Assembly: GCA_018397055.1 (NCBI GenBank)
Contig: JAGTQS010000069.1
Coordinates: 1 to 7,401, forward strand
Origin: Candidatus Bathyarchaeota archaeon
Lineage (GTDB): Archaea > Thermoproteota > Bathyarchaeia > Bathyarchaeales > DTEX01
DNA length: 7,401 bases
Direction of reading: 5' to 3'
Positions 1 through 5,997 of this stretch are shown piece by piece; the first letter of the stretch is position 1, and each line of letters begins with the position of its first letter. The translations under genes and the position numbers were made by a program. Below the pieces are notes generated by a model. The model did no database searches. It saw only the letters and a program-made list of their open reading frames with translations, and was not told where the DNA came from.

Positions 1-408
1 AAAGAAATTTTAGATAAGATTGTTGAGGAAAACCTGAAGAAAGCCGCTCTGTGGCATGAAGTCTCTGACAGGCTAAATTCGTCAGCCATGGATCTTTCTG
101 GAGGGCAGCAACAAAGACTTTGTATTGCAAGGGCTCTCGCGGTTGAACCTGAAGTCATATTAATGGATGAGCCTTGTTCAGCCCTTGATCCGATAGCGAC
201 GGCAAAAATAGAAGGATTAATACGAATCCTGTCTAAGGACTATACAATTATTGTCGTAACGCACAACATGCAGCAGGCTGCGAGAGTCTCAGATTATACT
301 GCGTTTCTTTATCTTGGAAAACTGATAGAGTATGGTTTAACCAAAGATGTTTTTGAGAATCCAAAGAACGATTTGACTGAAAAATATCTTACAGGAAAGT
401 TTGGGTAG
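1..408 (+). CDS. pstB: Phosphate ABC transporter ATP-binding protein PstB, 5'-truncated by the window edge
   Basis: This is the ATPase subunit that drives high-affinity inorganic phosphate import by the Pst transporter; it sits on the cytoplasmic face of the PstCA permease. The reading frame is open from base 1, so about 135 C-terminal residues of a protein usually near 250 are seen; the Walker A loop lies outside the window. Visible elements in order are the ABC signature LSGGQQQR, the Walker B/D-loop segment VILMDEPCSALDP (the Cys-Ser-Ala-Leu-Asp form is typical of PstB), the H-loop VVTHNMQQAARVSD, and a C-terminus ending YLTGKFG, which resembles the PstB family ending TGxFG. The catalytic Glu of MDEP and the switch His are present. 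The gene ends with TAG, and phoU starts 11 nt later, as expected for the end of a pst operon. The PstB identity rests on recognised family motifs and on the adjacent phoU; no database search was run. Confidence 0.95.
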   Translation, partial: KEILDKIVEENLKKAALWHEVSDRLNSSAMDLSGGQQQRLCIARALAVEPEVILMDEPCSALDPIATAKIEGLIRILSKDYTIIVVTHNMQQAARVSDYTAFLYLGKLIEYGLTKDVFENPKNDLTEKYLTGKFG

Positions 409-419
409 GTGAATGTGTC

Positions 420-1058
420 TTGAATAGATTGCTTGATGCTGGTTTAGAAAGGCTTACGGCAATTCTGCTTCAAATGGGAAAGGTTGCAGAAGAGGCTGTG
501 AGGCTTTCGATTGAGTGCTTTATGGTTGGTGTAGACGCATGCCAAAGGGTGCAACAACTTTCAGATATATTGGTTGAAATGAATGTTGATGTTGAAGATA
601 TAGCGTTTGAACTAATAGCTAAATATCAGCCTGTGGCATCGGATCTAAGAATCATTAAATCGTATATCAAAATTTCGAATGATCTTGAAAGATATGGTAG
701 ATATGCTTGGGACATTTCATTCGTTCATAAAAGGCTTGCGCACTTTGAGAAATGCAAGGATCCTTTGGCTATTATTGAAGAGATGAGCGAAAAGGTGATC
801 GGTATGGTTCACGCCAGTATTGAGGCTCTAAAAACGCATAATTCAGAACTAGCGAAAAGTCTTGTTGAAGTGGAGAACGAGGTGGATGCCTTATATTTCA
901 GACACCTTGATCATTCCACAGAAGTGTCGATATCTACTAAGTGTCTGATTACAAATACTTTGGTTGTGAGATACTTAGAGAGGATAGCAGACCACGCCAC
1001 GTATATAGGTGAATCGATCGTCTACATAGCCACGGGGGAAAAGGTGGCTTTTAGGTGA
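420..1058 (+). CDS. phoU: PhoU family phosphate transport regulator
   Basis: PhoU proteins are cytoplasmic all-helical regulators that restrain Pst-dependent phosphate uptake and, in bacteria, link it to PhoR signalling. The 212-residue product has the usual two tandem three-helix repeats. Repeat 1 carries AKYQPVASDLR (a hallmark of the family) followed by KISNDLERYGRYA near residues 85-96. Repeat 2 carries RYLERIADHATYIGESIVY near 185-203. PhoU proteins bind metals through E(D)xxxD motifs: repeat 2 has an intact one (E187-D191), but in repeat 1 the expected Asp is Arg (E90-R-Y-G-R94). The start is TTG, chosen because GGTGA at 408-412 is 7 nt upstream and the ATG at 413 and GTG at 415 run into stops within a few codons. 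The GGTGA begins on the last base of the pstB stop, so translation is probably coupled to pstB. Whether it signals to a kinase is unknown, since no sensor gene is in view. Confidence 0.93.
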   Translation: MNRLLDAGLERLTAILLQMGKVAEEAVRLSIECFMVGVDACQRVQQLSDILVEMNVDVEDIAFELIAKYQPVASDLRIIKSYIKISNDLERYGRYAWDISFVHKRLAHFEKCKDPLAIIEEMSEKVIGMVHASIEALKTHNSELAKSLVEVENEVDALYFRHLDHSTEVSISTKCLITNTLVVRYLERIADHATYIGESIVYIATGEKVAFR

Positions 1059-1120
1059 TTGTGAGTTATGAGTATTAAAGATTTGAACCAAAGTAAAAAA
1101 AGAAATAATTGGAGAGGTGT

Positions 1121-1795
1121 ATGAAAATGGAAAAAAGAAGCTATTCATGGTTTGAGAGAAAAAGAAAGACAGAAGCCCTGAACTTGGCTCAAATTCAGAT
1201 CGCAAAAGCTCTTGAAACCACAGACCTTCTTCACAAAGCGGTGCAATATTGTTTAAAAGGAAAAAGAAAAGAGGCGATGCAAAGCGTAGAAGACTTGTTT
1301 AAAACAGAAGAAGATGTCGATAACCTGCGAAGAGAGACTTTCCGAGAACTGTCGAAAAGTGGGATACTGCCTTCCGATTCTAGAGAAGATCTGATGCATC
1401 TTGTGAAAAGGCTTGACACACTTGCTGACCACGTGAAAGATGCAGCTAGATGCCTGAAAATGATTGGCGACCTGAGCGTCCCTAATGAATTGATGGAAAA
1501 GACTAGTCTTATGACTTTTGCTCTTATGAAATGCGCAACATCTCTACGGGAAAGCATTGAAAAGATTGTTGAAGATCCCGCAGAGGCCATTGTGAAGGCT
1601 AAAGAGGTTGAACGAATTGAGCATGAGGTTGACCAAAACTACCTTAATATTAAGCCTCTGTTTGTTAAATACTCGCAGCAAATGAACGTTGGGGCAATAG
1701 TAATTTTCGATGACCTAATCGAGTTTATAGAACAAGCAGCAGACATGTGTGCAGATACAGCAGACTACATAGTGATCCTAGGAAGCAGAGAATAA
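1121..1795 (+). CDS. PhoU-like protein of the DUF47 (PhoU_div) family
   Basis: This is a second, diverged PhoU-type all-helical protein of 224 residues. The overall pattern fits the DUF47/PhoU_div family, which in archaea and Gram-positives commonly accompanies phosphate transporters (often PiT) and is thought to modulate them. Seen directly: a basic N-terminus (SWFERKRKTE), then long amphipathic helices, with two acidic metal-site-like motifs, D99-T-L-A-D103 in RLDTLADHVKDAA and E204-Q-A-A-D208 in FIEQAADMCADTADYI. Both E(D)xxxD motifs are intact, unlike those of the neighbouring PhoU. The start is chosen at ATG 1121, with GGAG at 1111-1114 six nt upstream. ATG 1127, with GGTG at 1116-1119 seven nt upstream, is almost as good and would shorten the protein by two residues; the upstream in-frame TTG 1109 overlaps this ribosome binding site and is unlikely. 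The gene lies 62 nt after phoU without an obvious promoter, so it is probably in the same operon. Confidence 0.85.
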   Translation: MKMEKRSYSWFERKRKTEALNLAQIQIAKALETTDLLHKAVQYCLKGKRKEAMQSVEDLFKTEEDVDNLRRETFRELSKSGILPSDSREDLMHLVKRLDTLADHVKDAARCLKMIGDLSVPNELMEKTSLMTFALMKCATSLRESIEKIVEDPAEAIVKAKEVERIEHEVDQNYLNIKPLFVKYSQQMNVGAIVIFDDLIEFIEQAADMCADTADYIVILGSRE

Positions 1796-1835
1796 ACGCA
1801 TTTTATGGTTCGCATTTAAACCTGTTTTCCTAACA

Positions 1836-1845
1836 TTTTTCTTTT
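1836..1845 (+). terminator. T-rich terminator after the phosphate gene cluster
   Basis: Two T runs (TTTTT at 1836-1840 and TTTT at 1842-1845, separated by one C) follow the DUF47 gene by about 40 nt, with no strong hairpin before them. Archaeal RNA polymerase terminates at oligo-T stretches, and a new promoter-like box follows at 1891, so this is a reasonable end for the phosphate operon. The call rests on composition and position only. Confidence 0.4.
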
Positions 1846-1890
1846 CAACAATGGTACTAAATCTACTAATCCCTAGGTTAAAAATGTATG

Positions 1891-1900
1891 TTTATATTTT
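1891..1900 (+). promoter_or_regulatory. TATA-like box of the grpE-dnaK-dnaJ operon
   Basis: TTTATATTTT fits an archaeal TATA element. Counting about 25 nt downstream of its centre puts the transcription start near 1920-1924, which leaves a leader of roughly 20-25 nt before the preferred grpE start at 1945. The box lies after a T-rich terminator and before a complete operon. A sigma-70 type TATGAT at 1913-1918 also exists, but no TTGACA-like partner was seen at the right spacing. Confidence 0.5.
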
Positions 1901-1919
1901 TGTTTGTGTAGCTATGATT

Positions 1920-1938
1920 CTACACGTCTTGCGTGGAG
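1920..1938 (+). promoter_or_regulatory. Possible hairpin covering the grpE ribosome binding site
   Basis: CTACACG (1920-1926) can pair with CGTGGAG (1932-1938) around a 5-nt loop (1927-1931): six base pairs with one A-G mismatch (A1922/G1936). The 3' arm contains GGAG 1935-1938, the only good Shine-Dalgarno sequence for grpE, 6 nt before ATG 1945. In mRNA this would occlude the ribosome binding site and could act as a thermosensor. The stem is short, and the predicted transcription start is close to its 5' edge, so the hairpin may be incomplete or absent in the real transcript. Confidence 0.3.
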
Positions 1939-1944
1939 ATGGGT

Positions 1945-2490
1945 ATGTTGGGTGAGAAGAAAGAAGAACAAGAAAAACGTAGTAAGCAGACAGAGGCTTT
2001 GAAGAAGGCTTTGGAAGCTGAGAAAAAGCGTTCGGAAGAGTACCTTGTTCAATTGAAGTACGCTAGGGCGGATGTTGAGAACCTTAGGAAAAGTTTTGAC
2101 CAGAAGTTGGAGGAAGCCCGAAAATACTCTAATGAACGCATAATCATCGAGTTACTGGATGTTGTTGATGAGCTGGAAATGGCTGTTCAATCCGCTCGTT
2201 CTTCTAACTCAACAGAAGCCCTTATCCAAGGAGTTGAAATGACGCTTAAAAAACTTAGAAAAACACTTCAAAACGAGGGTGTTAACCCAATAAAAAGTGT
2301 TGGGGCGCCTTTTGACCCTTTGAAACACAATGCCGTTGAACGTACCGAGAAAGAAGGCGTTGAAGGATGCATGGTAATAGAGGAAATTAGAAAAGGTTAT
2401 ACCTTAAGAGAAAAAGTGATTAGACCAAGCATGGTCAAAGTTGTTATGCAACCATTACAGTCACAAAAGGAGGCTAAATTATATGAGTAG
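1945..2490 (+). CDS. grpE: Nucleotide exchange factor GrpE
   Basis: GrpE works as a cytoplasmic homodimer that releases ADP from DnaK and so resets the Hsp70 cycle. With the start at ATG 1945 the product has 181 residues, within the usual GrpE range. Residues about 4-75 are charged, Glu/Lys-rich and strongly coiled-coil-like (the long dimerisation helix). They are followed by IELLDVVDELEMA (about 68-80), typical of the helix-bundle region, GVEMTLKKLRKTLQNEGV, FDPLKHNAVER (about 123-133) and IRKGYTLREKVIRPSMVKV (about 148-166), which is the C-terminal beta-domain signature that contacts the DnaK nucleotide-binding domain. ATG 1945 is preferred because GGAG 1935-1938 is 6 nt upstream; GTG 1933 and ATG 1939 are in frame but lie in or on that site. 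The gene is first in an operon, and its last 8 nt overlap the dnaK start. A hairpin over the ribosome binding site may regulate it. Confidence 0.94.
   Translation: MLGEKKEEQEKRSKQTEALKKALEAEKKRSEEYLVQLKYARADVENLRKSFDQKLEEARKYSNERIIIELLDVVDELEMAVQSARSSNSTEALIQGVEMTLKKLRKTLQNEGVNPIKSVGAPFDPLKHNAVERTEKEGVEGCMVIEEIRKGYTLREKVIRPSMVKVVMQPLQSQKEAKLYE
2468..2473 (+). promoter_or_regulatory. Strong Shine-Dalgarno site of dnaK inside the grpE coding region
   Basis: AGGAGG lies 9 nt before ATG 2483 and within the last codons of grpE. It fixes the dnaK start at 2483 rather than at the upstream in-frame ATG 2441, which would add 14 residues unlike any Hsp70 N-terminus. Confidence 0.8.
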
Positions 2491-4354
2491 TGGCAAATCA
2501 ATTGAGAAAATTATTGGTATAGATTTGGGAACAACTAACTCCGCAGCCGCTGTCTACGAAGGCGGCAGGCCAGTCGTAATCCCAAGCGCCGAAGGACCGA
2601 CAGTTGCGGGAAAGATGTTTCCTTCAGTTGTTGCCTTCACCAAGGACGGAACATTATTGGTCGGTGAGCCGGCGAAAAGGCAAGCGACAGCGAATCCTGA
2701 AGGGACAATTTTCGAAATCAAGAGAAAGATGGGAACAAACTACAAGGTGAACATCGCAGGAAAAGAGTATACGCCACAACAAATTTCCGCCTTCATCCTT
2801 CAGAAGATAAAGAAGGATGCAGAGACATACCTTGGAACTACGATTAAGAAGGCCGTAATTACGGTTCCAGCTCACTTTAACGACAACCAGCGGCAGGCTA
2901 CAAAAGACGCAGGTGAAATTGCAGGCTTCGAGGTTGCAAGAATAATCAATGAGCCGACAGCAGCATGTCTTGCGTATGGAATTGACAAGCTTGAAAAGGA
3001 GATGAAGATACTTGTCTTCAGCTTCGGAGGAGGCACCCACGACGTAACAGTCATGGACTTTGGAAAAGGCGTCTTTCAGGTGCTTTCGACAAGTGGAGAC
3101 ACGCAGACAGGAGGTGCAGACCTGGATAAGGCAGTGATGGACTACCTTGTCGAAGAATTCCAAAAACAAACGGGAATCGACCTACGCAACGACAAGATGG
3201 CAATGTCAAGGTTAAAAGAGGCGGCTGAGAAGGCGAAAATCGAATTATCAACATTGATGACAACCGACATCGATTTGCCATTCATAGCAAGTGATGCTTC
3301 TGGACCGAAGCACTTGCACTTTACTCTCACCCGAGCTAAGCTTGAATCCTTGGCTCTACCAATTGTCATGAAGACAGAAAAAACAATAATAAGAGCGCTT
3401 GAAGACGCCAAGTTAACGCCGAAAGACATTGACAAAATAATCCTAATCGGCGGAATGACGAGGATGCCATACATCCAAAAGTTCGTTGAACAAATCATGG
3501 GTAAGCCAGCAGAGAGAGGCGTAGACCCAATGGAATGTGTAGCAATCGGCGCTGCAATACAGGGCGCAGTGCTCGCAGGTGAAGTGAAGGACCTTTTGTT
3601 GCTTGATGTTACGCCTTTGTCGCTGGGCGTTGAAACCCTCGGTCATGTTTTCACAAAAATCATTGAAAGAAACACTACGATACCTACTAGGAGAAGCCAG
3701 ATATTCACTACAGCAGCAGACTTTCAGACAGCTGTCACAATTCATATTCTTCAAGGCGAACGCCCAATGGCTCAAGACAATGTCTCACTTGGAATGTTTA
3801 ACTTGGAAGGCATTCCGCCTGCCCCCAGAGGTGTGCCACAAATCGAGGTTACATTCGACATCGACGCGAACGGAATATTGAACGTCACTGCTAAAGACCT
3901 TGGGACAGGTAAAGAGGCAAAAATTACGATTACAGCTGCGAACTGTCTATCTAAAGAAGAAAAAGAACGCATGGTCAAGGAAGCAGAACAGTTCGCAGAG
4001 CAAGATAGGAAGAAACGGGAAGAGGCTGAACTCAGAAACAACGCTGACAGCCTAATATACACAGCTGAAAAGACCAAAAAGGATTTGGAGGCGAAGCTCA
4101 CTCAAGACCAGAAAAACAAGATAGACGAGGCGGTTTCAGCCCTCAAAACTACTCTAGGAGGAACCGACATAGAAGCAATTAAAACAAAGTCAGAGGAGCT
4201 CACAAAAGTATTGCAAGAGGTTGGAACAGCAATCTATCAACAGGCAGCTGCTGAACAAGCAAAACAGAAGCAGCAGCCAACTGGAGCACAGCAGTCTGGA
4301 CCCGAATCTGGCGGAAGCAAAGTTGTGGACTCAAAGGACTACGAGGTAAAGTAA
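2483..4354 (+). CDS. dnaK: Molecular chaperone DnaK (Hsp70) with an atypical phosphate-2 motif
   Basis: DnaK is an ATP-dependent cytoplasmic chaperone that binds exposed hydrophobic peptides, working with the flanking GrpE and DnaJ. The 623-residue product is complete. The nucleotide-binding domain covers about 1-375: GIDLGTTNS (D14), EIKRKMG (K80, matching E. coli K70), INEPTAACLAYG (E157, matching E171) and the adenosine-side IGGMTRMP. The interdomain linker LLLLDVTPLSLG follows, then a beta-sandwich substrate domain with FTTAADFQTAVTIHILQGER and GIPPAPRGVPQIEVTFDIDANG, and a helical lid with a Gln/Ala/Gly-rich tail ending YEVK. The roughly 23-residue insert of Gram-negative DnaK after K80 is absent, and a few extra residues lie before MFPSVVAFTKDG; both fit archaeal/Gram-positive Hsp70. 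The oddity is in the phosphate-2 motif, normally D-L-G-G-G-T-F-D, which here reads S180-F-G-G-G-T-H186-D187, so the first Asp is Ser. In addition, GDTxLGG has T209 for Leu. The start is set by AGGAGG at 2468. Archaeal dnaK operons are generally attributed to ancient transfer from bacteria (established view, not tested here). Confidence 0.97.
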   Translation: MSSGKSIEKIIGIDLGTTNSAAAVYEGGRPVVIPSAEGPTVAGKMFPSVVAFTKDGTLLVGEPAKRQATANPEGTIFEIKRKMGTNYKVNIAGKEYTPQQISAFILQKIKKDAETYLGTTIKKAVITVPAHFNDNQRQATKDAGEIAGFEVARIINEPTAACLAYGIDKLEKEMKILVFSFGGGTHDVTVMDFGKGVFQVLSTSGDTQTGGADLDKAVMDYLVEEFQKQTGIDLRNDKMAMSRLKEAAEKAKIELSTLMTTDIDLPFIASDASGPKHLHFTLTRAKLESLALPIVMKTEKTIIRALEDAKLTPKDIDKIILIGGMTRMPYIQKFVEQIMGKPAERGVDPMECVAIGAAIQGAVLAGEVKDLLLLDVTPLSLGVETLGHVFTKIIERNTTIPTRRSQIFTTAADFQTAVTIHILQGERPMAQDNVSLGMFNLEGIPPAPRGVPQIEVTFDIDANGILNVTAKDLGTGKEAKITITAANCLSKEEKERMVKEAEQFAEQDRKKREEAELRNNADSLIYTAEKTKKDLEAKLTQDQKNKIDEAVSALKTTLGGTDIEAIKTKSEELTKVLQEVGTAIYQQAAAEQAKQKQQPTGAQQSGPESGGSKVVDSKDYEVK

Positions 4355-4400
4355 AATTTTGGATAAGCCAGCGTAGGCGTAGAGGTTTGTTGATTGAGAA

Positions 4401-5519
4401 ATGGCGAACAAAAAAGACTACTACGAGGTTCTCGGTGTTTCCCGAAATGCCACGAAGGAAGAAATAAAGGACGCCTACAGAAAGCTGGCTTTGCAGTACC
4501 ATCCTGACAGAAACAAGTCACCTGACGCAGAGGAAAAGTTTAAGGAAATTTCAGAAGCCTACGCCGTGCTTTCAGACGACGAGAAAAGAGCCCAATACGA
4601 CATGCTTGGCCACGTAGGGTTCGACCAGCGATATACAACTGAGGACATTTTCAGGGGAGCAGACTTCGACTCGATTTTCAGAGATCTAGGTTTCGGGTTC
4701 GACTTTGATGACATATTCAATGTGTTTTTTGGGGGAAGAGGCTTTAGGCAAAGAGCGACAAAAGGCAGAGACATAGCCTACAGCATTGAAATAACACTTG
4801 AGGAGGCAGCAAACGGCGCAGAGAAAGAACTTTGGATACAAAGAACCGAAAAGTGCAATGTTTGTGGAGGTAGCGGTGCTGCCCCCAACACCTCGTTGCG
4901 GCGATGCCCAAAATGTAACGGCGAAGGAAGAATTCAAAGAACAACACGAAACGCTTTCGGAATGTTCGTACAAGTTGTTACATGCTCAACCTGCAATGGT
5001 AAAGGACAAATCGTACAAACTCCGTGCTATAAGTGTAAAGGCAAAGGGCTTGCGGAAAATAACCGAAAAATTACAGTGAAAATTCCCCCAGGGATAGATG
5101 AAGGATACCAATTAAGGCTTCCGAACGAGGGCGAATTAAGCCCAGGCGCCGAGGTTCCTGGAGACCTGTACGTTCTAATCCACATTGCTCCTCATCCTTT
5201 CTTCAAGAGGGATGAAGACGACCTTATTTACAACCTTACAATCAGTTTTACTCAAGCTGCCTTAGGCAATGAGATTACAATTCCCACACTTGAAGGAAAC
5301 ACAAAAATCAAGATACAACCTGGAACACAGCCAGGTGAAGTCATAACGCTTAAAGGTAAGGGGATGCCGAGGTTCAGGGGGCACGGTAGAGGCGACCTGA
5401 AAGTCGTAGTTAACGTCTCAGTTCCGAAGAAACTTACACCAAAACAGAAGGCATTACTTGAACAATTAGCTAAGGAATTCAACGAAAACATTAAACCAAG
5501 TCATAAATTTGGATTCTAA
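4401..5519 (+). CDS. dnaJ: Chaperone DnaJ (type I/class A Hsp40)
   Basis: DnaJ delivers unfolded substrates to DnaK and stimulates its ATP hydrolysis. The 372-residue product has all class A parts. The J domain (about 5-70) begins DYYEVLGVSRNAT, with the essential HPD at 34-36. The G/F region (about 72-118) is Phe/Asp-rich rather than Gly-rich, with two DIF motifs (EDIFRG and DDIFNVFFGG), a style I associate with archaeal DnaJ. The zinc domain has all four CxxCxGxG repeats: C152/C155, C169/C172, C195/C198 and C209/C212. The C-terminal substrate and dimerisation domains carry PPGIDEGYQLRL, GDLYVLIHI, PHPFFKRDEDDL and LKGKGMPRFRGHGRGDL. The start at ATG 4401 is firm because an in-frame TGA sits at 4395-4397. 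No good Shine-Dalgarno is visible (GAGG at 4382-4385 is about 15 nt away), so translation may depend on ribosomes leaving dnaK 46 nt upstream. No inactivating change is seen. Confidence 0.97.
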   Translation: MANKKDYYEVLGVSRNATKEEIKDAYRKLALQYHPDRNKSPDAEEKFKEISEAYAVLSDDEKRAQYDMLGHVGFDQRYTTEDIFRGADFDSIFRDLGFGFDFDDIFNVFFGGRGFRQRATKGRDIAYSIEITLEEAANGAEKELWIQRTEKCNVCGGSGAAPNTSLRRCPKCNGEGRIQRTTRNAFGMFVQVVTCSTCNGKGQIVQTPCYKCKGKGLAENNRKITVKIPPGIDEGYQLRLPNEGELSPGAEVPGDLYVLIHIAPHPFFKRDEDDLIYNLTISFTQAALGNEITIPTLEGNTKIKIQPGTQPGEVITLKGKGMPRFRGHGRGDLKVVVNVSVPKKLTPKQKALLEQLAKEFNENIKPSHKFGF

Positions 5520-5646
5520 AAAGTTTTACCCCTACCAATATACGAGACCCATTCCTATTTTTACATAAAAACTGAAAACCGATAACGCATAAACCGAAAC
5601 AAAAATGAGATGCTTTAATCCACAGTTCCACATTGATTCCACAGAG

Positions 5647-5657
5647 TCTATATAAAG
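5647..5657 (+). promoter_or_regulatory. Orphan TATA-like box in the dnaJ downstream gap
   Basis: TCTATATAAAG is a good match to an archaeal TATA element, but no credible ORF follows: an ATG at 5672 has only four codons. If active, it would start a transcript near 5677 that could run to the T-run/palindrome at about 5774-5787, giving an RNA of roughly 100 nt. It may equally be chance in AT-rich DNA. Confidence 0.2.
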
Positions 5658-5773
5658 AAAAAATTCCGCTGATGCACGGAGCTTAAAAAATTGGCCAGCA
5701 CACAAAAAGGGGTTCACGGAAACTAAAAAGAACGATAAGTTTTGACATGGAACGTGACAATTATTACGATACA

Positions 5774-5787
5774 TTTTTAATTAAAAA
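5774..5787. repeat. 14-bp perfect AT palindrome
   Basis: TTTTTAATTAAAAA reads the same on both strands, offering a 5-T run in each direction. It could serve as a bidirectional oligo-T terminator or simply reflect AT-rich composition. Confidence 0.35.
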
Positions 5788-5865
5788 CTCGAAAAATGAA
5801 ATGAACTCACATGCAATGCATTAAGAATAAAATGTAAGAATGATGACATGACAGAGATTAAAGAA

Positions 5866-5898
5866 ATTTTTTTAACCATGGACATAATTTAAAAAAAT
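5866..5898. repeat. Perfect 10-bp inverted repeat with T7/A7 arms
   Basis: ATTTTTTTAA (5866-5875) is the exact reverse complement of TTAAAAAAAT (5889-5898), around a 13-nt loop that contains CCATGG. The structure puts seven T on each strand, the form of a bidirectional terminator, and it lies about 45 nt upstream of the next gene's TATA-like box. Confidence 0.45.
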
Positions 5899-5943
5899 AT
5901 GCTGATTATTGAAAACATTTCAACGATGAACTCTTACGAATAC

Positions 5944-5952
5944 TTTAAATAG
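5944..5952 (+). promoter_or_regulatory. TATA-like box of the small membrane protein gene
   Basis: TTTAAATAG is a typical archaeal TATA sequence. The expected transcription start, about 25 nt on, is near 5970-5976, which gives a leader of only 6-12 nt to ATG 5982 or about 22-28 nt to the TTG at 5998. Confidence 0.5.
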
Positions 5953-5997
5953 TTTCAAATCAAACGGAAACTTGCATTAAAATGGCGCGGATAAACT

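Larger units (their letters stand above)
5520..5997. other. 478-nt AT-rich intergenic region, no convincing gene
   Basis: Between dnaJ and the membrane protein I find no ORF with protein-like composition on either strand. A short T run (TTTTT 5558-5562) may terminate the chaperone operon. The rest holds a TATA-like box (5647-5657), a 14-bp AT palindrome (5774-5787), a 10-bp perfect inverted repeat with 7-T and 7-A runs (5866-5898) and the TATA-like box of the downstream gene (5944-5952). No tRNA-like T-arm or complete C/D-box arrangement was found. Confidence 0.6.

Noticed and set aside
1913..1918. Bacterial -10 box TATGAT upstream of grpE
   Set aside because: No TTGACA-like -35 at proper spacing and no CIRCE-type repeat; an archaeal TATA-like box explains the region better.
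2441..2482. N-terminal extension of DnaK from ATG 2441
   Set aside because: The extra 14 residues are a shifted-frame reading of the grpE end; the strong Shine-Dalgarno and Hsp70 alignment place the start at 2483.
2654..3169. 171-codon minus-strand ORF opposite dnaK
   Set aside because: It is antisense to a fully conserved Hsp70 nucleotide-binding domain; its Cys/Leu-rich composition is typical of a shadow frame.
5605..5655. 16-codon ORF starting at ATG 5605
   Set aside because: It lacks a ribosome binding site, lies upstream of the only TATA-like box nearby, and has no distinguishing feature.
5532..5774. 80-codon minus-strand ORF in the gap after dnaJ
   Set aside because: It lies in AT-rich intergenic DNA, is rich in Phe/Ser/Cys without domain pattern, and ends with no recognisable structure. 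It looks like a chance open frame.
5840..5905. C/D-box sRNA: ATGATGA (5840-5846) and CTGA (5902-5905)
   Set aside because: The outer boxes match, but no internal D'/C' pair with normal spacing is present and the flanks do not form a terminal stem.
5948..5966. tRNA T-arm-like TTCAAATC
   Set aside because: The flanking bases do not pair into a five-bp T stem, and no acceptor or anticodon arm is found upstream.
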